From the NCBI GenBank assembly GCA_031259035.1, contig JAIRLZ010000096.1, forward strand, positions 1 to 8,794: DNA of 8,794 nt. The letters run 5' to 3'. Within the stretch, counting starts at the first letter, position 1, and the number at the start of each line of letters is the position of its first letter. Positions 1 to 5,312 of this stretch are shown here, in pieces. Below the pieces are notes generated by a model. The model was not told the DNA's origin. It saw only the letters and a list, made by a program, of their open reading frames with translations, and did not search any database. This stretch comes from Treponema sp. GTDB taxonomy: Bacteria; Spirochaetota; Spirochaetia; Treponematales; Breznakiellaceae. The translations under genes were made by a program, and so were the position numbers.

Positions 1-412
1 CCCCCTACGGGAACCGGCACGCTTATATACCCCTTCGCGCCGTCTCCCTCGCCCCGGTAGTACCGGTCGTCTTCATTGGGATTGTCGGCATCCGGATCTC
101 CGTCCAGATTCAGCGGGTCCGCTTTCCTAAACACCGCCTCGTACGTATCCGCGAAGAACTCCAGGGTCTCCGTATTCAGCGATCTGGCGCCGCCCCCGCT
201 TTGCCGGGGGACGCCCACCCTCACGCCAACGACATCCCCGTCTTTATATCCAATCTCAGACGCTTGGGGGGGGGGGGGGCATCCCGACCGCTCCACCCCT
301 CGCCGCAGGCGCCCAGCGCCGCCAGAACCGCCGCAACGACCGCCAGCGCCGCGACAAGCCCGGCGCGGAAACGCCGCGCCTTCGCCTCAGTTTGTTTGCC
401 CGCTTCTTTCAT
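1..412 (-). CDS. Partial lipoprotein gene, frame broken at a poly-G tract (candidate phase-variable)
   Basis: The gene starts at ATG 412-410, has a good ribosome binding site, and runs off the left edge. The N-terminus has a basic segment (KARRFR, residues 11-16), a hydrophobic core (about 18-33) and a lipobox L-G-A-C with Cys36 as the lipidation site. This is a signal peptidase II signal, so the product should be an envelope lipoprotein. Residues 45-49 are APPPP, encoded by 14 C. In the present sequence the frame continues only as KRLRLDIKTGMSLA and stops at 221. The frame that follows with 12 or 15 C reads QASEIGYKDGDVVGVRVG and stays open to position 1. It includes an acidic stretch, NLDGDPDADNPNEDDRYY, that looks like real protein. 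I do not recognise the family. The present length is either an OFF state, a pseudogene or a homopolymer base-calling error. The lipoprotein start is well supported; the switching is inferred. Confidence 0.72.
266..279. repeat. Homopolymer of 14 G (14 C in the coding strand)
   Basis: Fourteen consecutive G lie inside the lipoprotein coding region, about ten codons after the lipidated cysteine. Runs this long mutate by slipped-strand mispairing. Changing the count to 12 or 15 joins the signal-peptide frame to the long open frame downstream; 13 and 14 do not. Confidence 0.9.
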
Positions 413-417
413 AACGC

Positions 418-423
418 TCTCCT
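418..423 (-). promoter_or_regulatory. Ribosome binding site of the lipoprotein gene
   Basis: AGGAGA on the minus strand, 5 nt before the ATG at 412. It fixes that start rather than any downstream ATG. Confidence 0.7.
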
Positions 424-473
424 AAAAAACAGCCGCCCCGCGCCTGCGCCAGCGCGGAGTCGCACTCTCCGAT

Positions 474-501
474 AGTATATCATAAAACACACGAATGTAA
501 A
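474..501 (-). promoter_or_regulatory. Sigma-70-type promoter for the lipoprotein gene
   Basis: On the minus strand TTTACA (501-496), a 16-nt spacer, then TATACT (479-474). Transcription would start near 467, giving a leader of about 55 nt. The leader contains a GC-rich hairpin, CCGCGC (457-452) pairing with GCGCGG (443-438), followed ten bases later by a T-run (427-422). This could be a weak attenuator, but the gap between stem and T-run makes that uncertain. Confidence 0.55.
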
Positions 502-572
502 TACGCCGCGATAGAAACTTCCATAATTTTTACGCGGAAAAGGGCGCCGGCGCAACATCATAAACGTAAGCC

Positions 573-623
573 TTAAAAGCCGGGTTTTTGCTTGCATTTG
601 TATTTATTGAAATACTTTTTCAT
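573..623 (-). CDS. 16-codon small ORF with a perfect Shine-Dalgarno sequence
   Basis: The ATG at 623-621 is preceded by AGGAGG (636-631) with a 7-nt spacer, the strongest ribosome binding site in the window. The product is MKKYFNKYKCKQKPGF, very basic (six Lys), with one Cys and no membrane segment. It stops at TAA 575-573, about 160 nt before the lipoprotein start. I see no convincing promoter directly upstream. It could be a real small protein, a leader peptide, or the stump of a decayed gene that kept its initiation region. Nothing in it allows a function to be named. Confidence 0.4.
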   Translation of the reverse strand: MKKYFNKYKCKQKPGF

Positions 624-741
624 ACGGTTTCCTCCTAAATGTGAATGGATGCCTTGCAGCCATTGCGCGAGAAATATCAAGAGACCGCGCGGAGCCGCCC
701 GCGCAACGCCTCTCCGGGGCGGTTTATGCGCCCTCCCGCCG

Positions 742-770
742 CTGACAAAAAGCGCGGCTTATGATATGAT
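742..770 (+). promoter_or_regulatory. Sigma-70-type promoter for ilvD
   Basis: CTGACA (742-747), a 17-nt spacer, then TATGAT (765-770). The expected start is near 777, giving a leader of about 127 nt that begins almost exactly at the hairpin repeat at 779. No T-box consensus or run of Leu/Val/Ile codons is visible in the leader, so classical amino-acid attenuation is not supported. Confidence 0.65.
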
Positions 771-778
771 CTGATCGC

Positions 779-820
779 GTTCCAAACCTGTCGCCATAAG
801 GCGCGTTTTGAAACAAGCTC
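779..820 (+). repeat. Leader hairpin repeat, copy C1 (ilvD leader)
   Basis: An imperfect hairpin beginning GTTCCAAACCTG, with an inner stem CGCC-ATAA-GGCG (792-803) and a returning arm GTTTTGAAAC. The 19-mer CGCCATAAGGCGCGTTTTG (792-810) recurs exactly, in reverse orientation, at 7179-7197. That is far longer than expected by chance in 8.8 kb. The outer stem has two mismatches, so this copy is somewhat decayed. It starts about two bases after the predicted ilvD transcription start. Confidence 0.75.
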
Positions 821-847
821 AGGTGGAGAAAATTGCACAAACTATAA

Positions 848-890
848 GCCCTCAACTTATAACGCAAGTTCGCGTTTTGAGAAAGGCTCC
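848..890 (+). repeat. Leader hairpin repeat, copy C2 (next to the ilvD ribosome binding site)
   Basis: A hairpin made by CTCAA (851-855) with TTGAG (877-881) and, inside it, AACGC (861-865) with GCGTT (872-876). An outer GCC/GGC pairing is also possible. Its right half (867-889) matches 6859-6881 in reverse orientation at 22 of 23 positions. It ends three bases before the ilvD Shine-Dalgarno sequence, so folding could influence ribosome access. Confidence 0.7.
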
Positions 891-892
891 AT

Positions 893-898
893 AAGGAG
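893..898 (+). promoter_or_regulatory. Ribosome binding site of ilvD
   Basis: AAGGAG, 5 nt before the ATG at 904. It sits directly after hairpin C2 and supports the chosen start. Confidence 0.8.
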
Positions 899-903
899 AA
901 ATT

Positions 904-2568
904 ATGCGAAGCGATGTGGTCAAGAAAGGGATCGCGCGCGCGCCGCAGCGGTCGCTGTTTAAGGCGCTGGGATTTATTGACGAGGAGTTGAGCCGTCCGC
1001 TCATCGGGATTGCGGTTGCGAAAAGCGAAATAGCGCCGGGACACCTGCATCTTGACCTCATAGCGAAAGCGGCGGCGGACGGCGCGCGCATGGCGGGCGG
1101 CGTTCCCGTGCAGTTTCCCGTGATCGGCGTATGCGACGGCATTGCGATGGGACATGAGGGTATGCGCTACTCTCTGGTTACGCGGGAGTTGATAGCGGAT
1201 TCCATTGAGTGTATGGCGATGGCTCATGGGTTTGACGCGCTGGTCTTTATTCCGAATTGCGACAAGATCGTCCCGGGTATGCTCATGGCCGCGGCGCGGC
1301 TGGACCTGCCTTCGGTGTTTGTGTCAGGAGGACCCATGCTTGCCGGACGTAAAAGCGGCGGCGCGCCGCTGACCTTGACCGACATGTTTGAGGCGGTCGG
1401 CGCGGTTGGCTCCGGCGCGATGACCGAGGCGGAGCTTGCCGAACTTGAAAACGCCGCGTGTCCAGGCTGCGGCTCCTGCGCGGGCATGTTCACCGCCAAT
1501 TCGATGAACTGCGTTGTCGAGGCGCTGGGCATGGCGCTGCCGGGCAATGGCGCCATACCGGCGGTTATGGCTGAACGGGTTCGTCTTGCGAAAAAGACCG
1601 GGGCGCTTGTTCTTGACGTACTGAAAAAAGACATCCGTCCGCGCGCAATTATGACGGAAACGGCGTTTATGAACGCGCTTGCCTTGGATATGGCGCTGGG
1701 CTGTTCCACCAATACGGCGCTGCACCTGCCCGCCATCGCCCATGAAACGGGCTTTGCGCTGGATATGGCGCTTATAAACACGGTGAGCGCCGCCACGCCG
1801 AATCTGTGCCATCTCGCGCCAGCCGGCTCCGCGGTCATCGAAGACCTCCACGCGGCGGGAGGAGTCCCGGCGGTCCTGGCGGAACTTGCTAAAAAAAATC
1901 TGATCGACGTGGCGGCGCCCACGGTGTACGGCGCGCTTCAAGACAGCGTGAAACACGCGGTGAATCGTAACACGGCTGTCATCAGACCCATAGACAATCC
2001 TTTTTCCCCAACCGGAGGGATTGCGGCTCTGTTCGGCAACCTCGCGCCGGACGGTTGCGTTGTCAAACAGAGCGCGGTCGCTCCGGGTATGCTGAAACAC
2101 GAGGGGCCGGCGCGTTGCTTTGATTCCGAGGAGGAGGCTTTTGACGCGATCATGGGCGGAAAGATACTCGCGGGAGACGTCGTGGTCATCCGGTATGAGG
2201 GTCCGCGCGGGGGGCCGGGCATGAAGGAAATGCTTGCGCCCACCGGGGCGCTTGCGGGCAGGGGGCTTGACGACAAGGTCGCGCTTGTCACGGACGGCCG
2301 CTTTTCGGGCGCGACGCGCGGCGCGGCCATCGGCCATGTGTCGCCTGAAGCCGCTGAAGACGGGCTTATCGGGCTTCTTAGAGACGGGGATCGCATCAGC
2401 GTCGACATACCCGTCCGCGCTATTACGGCGCTGTTAAGCGACGCGGAGATAGCGCAAAGAAAGCGTGAAAAAGCGCCCTTTATTCCCAGGACATGCGATC
2501 CGCGCAGTTATCTTGCGCGCTATGCAAGGCACGTCAGTTCCGCCGCAATGGGCGCGGTGTTTAAGTAA
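904..2568 (+). CDS. ilvD: Dihydroxy-acid dehydratase
   Basis: This cytosolic iron-sulfur enzyme removes water from 2,3-dihydroxy-isovalerate and 2,3-dihydroxy-3-methylvalerate to give the 2-keto acids for valine/leucine and isoleucine. At 554 residues it has the normal family length. Visible motifs are DGIAMGHEGM (78-87), NCDKIVPGM (118-126), CPGCGSCAGMF (186-196), GCSTNTALHLP (266-276), GPRGGPGMKEM (433-443) and DGRFSGATRG (464-473). By family knowledge Asp78, Asp120, Lys121 (carbamylated) and Glu442 bind Mg2+, Cys119 and Cys192 hold the cluster, and Ser468 is the catalytic base. The region that in [2Fe-2S] members carries an N-terminal Cys reads IAPGH here, as in the E. coli-type enzyme; an oxygen-sensitive cluster is my inference. 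No other ilv or leu gene is in the window. The stop codon TAA is also the left direct repeat of the element that follows. Confidence 0.97.
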   Translation: MRSDVVKKGIARAPQRSLFKALGFIDEELSRPLIGIAVAKSEIAPGHLHLDLIAKAAADGARMAGGVPVQFPVIGVCDGIAMGHEGMRYSLVTRELIADSIECMAMAHGFDALVFIPNCDKIVPGMLMAAARLDLPSVFVSGGPMLAGRKSGGAPLTLTDMFEAVGAVGSGAMTEAELAELENAACPGCGSCAGMFTANSMNCVVEALGMALPGNGAIPAVMAERVRLAKKTGALVLDVLKKDIRPRAIMTETAFMNALALDMALGCSTNTALHLPAIAHETGFALDMALINTVSAATPNLCHLAPAGSAVIEDLHAAGGVPAVLAELAKKNLIDVAAPTVYGALQDSVKHAVNRNTAVIRPIDNPFSPTGGIAALFGNLAPDGCVVKQSAVAPGMLKHEGPARCFDSEEEAFDAIMGGKILAGDVVVIRYEGPRGGPGMKEMLAPTGALAGRGLDDKVALVTDGRFSGATRGAAIGHVSPEAAEDGLIGLLRDGDRISVDIPVRAITALLSDAEIAQRKREKAPFIPRTCDPRSYLARYARHVSSAAMGAVFK

Positions 2569-2667
2569 GGAGCTGTTCAGAAATAACATGACCGTTTGGT
2601 CATGTTATTTCCTAATTGCGTAAGCAATTAAAACAACATGCTGTGCATGTTGTTTATGAACAGTTCC
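2569..2667. mobile_element. 99-bp cloverleaf palindromic element with TAA target duplication
   Basis: The terminal inverted repeats are GGAGCTGTTCA (2569-2579) and TGAACAGTTCC (2657-2667), complementary with one G-T wobble. Inside are three perfect hairpins filling nearly all the remaining sequence. Arm 1 is 13 bp (2581-2593 with 2598-2610, loop GTTT). Arm 2 is 7 bp (2613-2619 with 2624-2630, loop GTAA). Arm 3 is 11 bp (2631-2641 with 2645-2655, loop TGT). Arms 1 and 3 share AACATG. The element is flanked by TAA on both sides (2566-2568 and 2668-2670), a 3-bp direct repeat of TNA form as left by some IS5-type transposases. It codes for nothing. It lies between the convergent ilvD and udg genes and could end transcription from either side, although no U-run follows. 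Confidence 0.8.
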
Positions 2668-2711
2668 TAACTCATGTTACGCAAGGGCGACGCAAAAATG
2701 TGAACGAGACG

Positions 2712-3455
2712 TCAAGTTTGAAGACGCGCAAGCAGTGTCTTCAAATCCTCCCACGCGGGGCGCTTTAGGCTTGCGTCGCGCAGAAGGGCGCTGGGATGAT
2801 ACGTGGCGATGAGGGGAATGGCGGGCGCGGCGGCGTTATCCGCCGGATAATCCGGCGTGTAGTCAAAGAACTTTCCGCGCAGCCGCCCGATGCCTTCGCT
2901 CGTGTGGAGCATGGTTTGCGCCGCGATTCTTCCCATGCAGAGGATATACGCCGGACGCAGAACCCGCATCTGCCGCGCAAGAAACGGGGCGCAGGCCGCG
3001 GCTTCTTCGGGCGAAGGATCGCGGTTGCCGGGCGGGCGGCATTTTACGGTGTTGGTAATGAAGCAATTCGTTGTACGGGAAAGGTTTATACTGGCGAGCA
3101 TACGGTCAAGAAGATGACCGGCGGCGCCCACAAAGGGTTTGCCCCGTTCATCTTCTTCAGAGCCGGGCGCCTCGCCTATGACCAGCGCGAGCGGCCGCTC
3201 GACGCCTTCGCCCGGCACAGGAAGAATGCGCAGCGCGCACAAGCCGCACGCCTTGCATTCGCGGACTTCCGCCGCTATAGTTTCAAGGCTGTCGCCGCCG
3301 CCCGCAACACGTTGCGCGGCGCCATCCTCCGCCGCGTCATCTTCAAAGACGGGCGTTTCCCTTTCCCGCCAATGTCCATCCCGCAGAAAGTCGCCGGACG
3401 TATCAAACAGCGCCGCCAGCCGCGTTTTATCTTCCGCCGTCATTGACGCCGCCAT
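2712..3455 (-). CDS. Family 4 uracil-DNA glycosylase ([4Fe-4S] type)
   Basis: It removes uracil from DNA to begin base excision repair. At 247 residues it is a little longer than the family core because of about 55 low-complexity N-terminal residues. The domain shows CKACGLC (67-73), GEAPG (94-98), GKPFVGAAG (105-113), NTVKCRPPGNRDP (135-147), an Ala-rich segment with Cys155, and ATYHPSALLR (217-226). Cys67, Cys70, Cys139 and Cys155 match the family 4 cluster ligands, including the 15-residue spacing of the last two. His220 corresponds to the active-site His. The start is uncertain: ATG 3455 or ATG 3443 (M5), neither with a Shine-Dalgarno sequence. The P83/100 stop is only 12 nt upstream, so expression by translational coupling in a two-gene operon is likely. 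The name udg is used for several families, so I leave the symbol blank. Confidence 0.93.
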   Translation of the reverse strand: MAASMTAEDKTRLAALFDTSGDFLRDGHWRERETPVFEDDAAEDGAAQRVAGGGDSLETIAAEVRECKACGLCALRILPVPGEGVERPLALVIGEAPGSEEDERGKPFVGAAGHLLDRMLASINLSRTTNCFITNTVKCRPPGNRDPSPEEAAACAPFLARQMRVLRPAYILCMGRIAAQTMLHTSEGIGRLRGKFFDYTPDYPADNAAAPAIPLIATYHPSALLRDASLKRPAWEDLKTLLARLQT

Positions 3456-3467
3456 TGCGCCGCTTGG

Positions 3468-5045
3468 CTATTGGGCAATCGCGGGCTGTTCATCTAACGT
3501 TTGCAGGTTAAGGAAAAGCGCGCCGCCGTCCGCGCCTTCGGTGAGCAGCCTGTCCTGATAGAAGATCACGGACGCGAAAGGGTGAACCGCAACCGAAGAA
3601 GCGGCTTGAAGGTTCAGATTGGAATCAAAACGCGCCAGATAGAAGCCGGCGGGACCGGATGCGTCATTGGCTGCGCTAATGGCGTACAGATCGTTTCCAT
3701 TCACCCAGAGCAGGCTGTTTACGCTTATGGCGTCCGCGCCCCACGCCTCAGTTTCAAGCGAGTCAATCGCTATCTTCACCAGCCGGTACGACGCTGAATC
3801 ATCTTGCGCGGAAAGAGCGATAATAGCGCCATTGACGATGGTTATGGTTCTTACATTCAACAAAACGCCGTCCGAATCTTTTATCCATGCGCCGGTAGCC
3901 GCGTCAATCTGAACGATCTTGCCCAATGGCGAATCCGCCGCGCCAAGAACCGCCCCAAACATGACAGACCGGATTTCTTGCCCTTCATTACTCTCCGGTT
4001 CCCTCTGATCATTGTTTATCAACTCCTGCTGATCGCGGGCTATTTCCTGCCGTTCCTGCTGGGCTTCCGCGGTCTTTTGTTCGGCAAACTCCTGACTCTG
4101 TCGCGCTTCCTCTTCCATCTGGGCTGCGGCTTCTTCTCGTTGCGCGATCTCTTGTTCTCGTTGCGCGAGTTCCTGTTCTCGCTGCGCGTCCTCTCCATCA
4201 TCTCCGGAAGCCGCCTCCTCCTGTGCGAGCTGTTCCCGTTCCTGCTCAAGCTGCTCCCGCTCCTGCTCAATGGCTTCCCGTTCCTGCGCCGCGGCCTGTT
4301 CTTGCGCCTGCGCCCTCTGTTCGGCTTCCTCCGCTTCACGCTCCTTTAGGTCCACCATGTCCTGCCGGGCATCTATACCCATATCCTGTTCTTTCCGTTG
4401 CTCTTCCACCACCTCTGGATCGGTAAGCGGCGTCGTATTGACCGCGCTTAAAGAACCCGCTTGGACGTTTCCAAGCGGAATAACGATAAGGGTCTGTCCG
4501 GGCCACTCGCTGTAATGAACCGCCATGCCGGTTTTTTCCCCGACAAGGTTGGCGGTTACAATTTCATTATAATTGGCGTTAAAATACTGTATATTTTTGT
4601 GGAACACCGCATTGTAAATGGTGATATAGTGGGCGAGAAGCGAGGCGTCTTGCGAAGAATAGCGGTAAGCCGCTTCCAGATAGCCCTGAATGATGAGTCG
4701 TAAATTTCTAATGTGATCGACCCCGACATTGGGTCCAAGTCCAAAAATATCCGCATCGAATTTGCCGGTCTCTTCCGGCGATACACAATGAATGACAAAA
4801 TAACGTCCGGTTTGTCCCGCGCGAGCCGAACCGCCGCTAACGCTTCTGCCTAAACTGTTCCCTATTCCCCAAATAGCGGCGCGGCTGTCGATTATAGCGG
4901 GTATGTTAGTATTATTGATAAATTCCACCGAACCCGACCCCTGATGCTCTAACAACTCCCTGTCATTAACAGTCTCTTGGGCAAAAATATCCACAGATCC
5001 GCAGAAAATAAGAGAAATAATCAAGAAAGAACGGATGTTGCGCAT
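3468..5045 (-). CDS. P83/100 family antigen-like exported protein
   Basis: The start ATG 5045-5043 has GGAG 5 nt upstream and gives 525 residues. The reading frame extends upstream to 5234 but without initiation signals. A signal peptide covers residues 1 to about 22 (hydrophobic core FLIISLIFCG; possible cleavage after IFA) with no lipobox. Residues 23-210 form a globular domain (VEFINNTNIPAIIDSR, FGLGPNVGVDHIRNLR, SGSARAGQTGRYF-like region) resembling Borrelia and Treponema P83/100. Residues about 212-355 are a Glu/Gln-rich coiled coil with seven-residue repeats. Residues about 357-520 are a beta-rich domain with repeated short strands (VQIDAATGAWIKD, YRLVKIAIDSLETEAW) suggesting a propeller-like fold. 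The molecular role of the family is unknown; known members are periplasmic or envelope-associated and immunogenic. It is first in an operon with the glycosylase gene and has its own promoter. Confidence 0.85.
   Translation of the reverse strand: MRNIRSFLIISLIFCGSVDIFAQETVNDRELLEHQGSGSVEFINNTNIPAIIDSRAAIWGIGNSLGRSVSGGSARAGQTGRYFVIHCVSPEETGKFDADIFGLGPNVGVDHIRNLRLIIQGYLEAAYRYSSQDASLLAHYITIYNAVFHKNIQYFNANYNEIVTANLVGEKTGMAVHYSEWPGQTLIVIPLGNVQAGSLSAVNTTPLTDPEVVEEQRKEQDMGIDARQDMVDLKEREAEEAEQRAQAQEQAAAQEREAIEQEREQLEQEREQLAQEEAASGDDGEDAQREQELAQREQEIAQREEAAAQMEEEARQSQEFAEQKTAEAQQERQEIARDQQELINNDQREPESNEGQEIRSVMFGAVLGAADSPLGKIVQIDAATGAWIKDSDGVLLNVRTITIVNGAIIALSAQDDSASYRLVKIAIDSLETEAWGADAISVNSLLWVNGNDLYAISAANDASGPAGFYLARFDSNLNLQAASSVAVHPFASVIFYQDRLLTEGADGGALFLNLQTLDEQPAIAQ
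4135..4189. repeat. 21-bp tandem repeats encoding coiled-coil heptads
   Basis: About 2.6 copies of a 21-bp unit starting TCTCGTTGCGCG lie at 4135, 4156 and 4177. They encode the heptads REQELAQ and REQEIAQ of P83/100. A second pair with the same period lies near 4230-4272 and encodes EREQLEQ/EREQLAQ. Gain or loss of a unit keeps both frame and heptad register. Confidence 0.7.
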
Positions 5046-5065
5046 ATACACTCCTTTTTCCTTAT

Positions 5066-5093
5066 ATGATAAACGAAAAAATACAAAAGGCAA
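5066..5093 (-). promoter_or_regulatory. Promoter of the P83/100-glycosylase operon
   Basis: On the minus strand TTGCCT (5093-5088), a 16-nt AT-rich spacer, then TATCAT (5071-5066). Transcription would start near 5059, giving a leader of only about 14 nt that is mostly the ribosome binding site. I see no further signal between 5094 and 5238. Confidence 0.6.
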
Positions 5094-5238
5094 GCGGGAA
5101 GCCGCAAAAACGGATCGCGGCGTGAATCCGGCGGGCGGTGTTCCGCAACGCGAGATTAACCGCGCGGATTCTGCGAAAAGTCTTGTCATGCCGCCCTTGC
5201 ATGTACACAAAAATAGAAGATGGCGCTTTTTCACATCA

Positions 5239-5307
5239 GGAACTGTGCGGAAGCGAGGTCTAGTCCCCCGCCCTTCAGGGCCGGGAGGTTCATTTTTGCA
5301 CAGTTCC
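5239..5307. mobile_element. 69-bp palindromic element with TCA target duplication
   Basis: Perfect terminal inverted repeats GGAACTGTGC (5239-5248) and GCACAGTTCC (5298-5307) are flanked by TCA on both sides (5236-5238 and 5308-5310). Again the direct repeat is of TNA form. The ends resemble those of the 2569-2667 element (GGAGCTGTTC). The core has a GC-rich hairpin, GCCC (5270-5273) with GGGC (5278-5281), extended by CCC/GGG after one mismatch and followed by AGGTTCATTTTT. That core resembles right-end hairpins of IS200/IS605 elements, but the terminal repeats and target duplication do not fit that family. It lies three bases beyond the murC stop codon, so it may act as the murC terminator. 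Confidence 0.7.
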
Positions 5308-5312
5308 TCAGT

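Noticed and set aside
76..425. Plus-strand open frames opposite the lipoprotein
   Set aside because: Pro/Arg-rich products antisense to a well-supported signal peptide; no ribosome binding site.
777..903. T-box or amino-acid attenuator in the ilvD leader
   Set aside because: No T-box consensus, no leader peptide rich in branched-chain codons and no terminator with a U-run. The hairpins belong to a repeat family also found near murC.
724..1227. Minus-strand frame of 167 codons across the ilvD promoter and start
   Set aside because: It covers the ilvD promoter, leader and first third of the gene; no initiation signals and a composition typical of a shadow frame.
1324..2337. A 337-codon open frame antisense to ilvD
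   Set aside because: Arg-rich and antisense to a conserved gene with clear codon structure; a shadow frame.
2568..2668. tRNA-like cloverleaf
   Set aside because: Arm lengths, loops and length do not fit tRNA; there is no T-loop or anticodon-arm consensus, and the terminal repeats with direct TAA flanks fit an insertion instead.
3804..4349. Leu/Phe-rich plus-strand frame that looks like a membrane protein
   Set aside because: It is the antisense of the Glu/Gln-rich coiled coil of P83/100, which automatically produces hydrophobic codons.
5046..5234. Longer N-terminus for P83/100 starting at 5234
   Set aside because: There is no ribosome binding site there, the proposed start precedes the promoter, and the start at 5045 gives a clean signal peptide with GGAG upstream.
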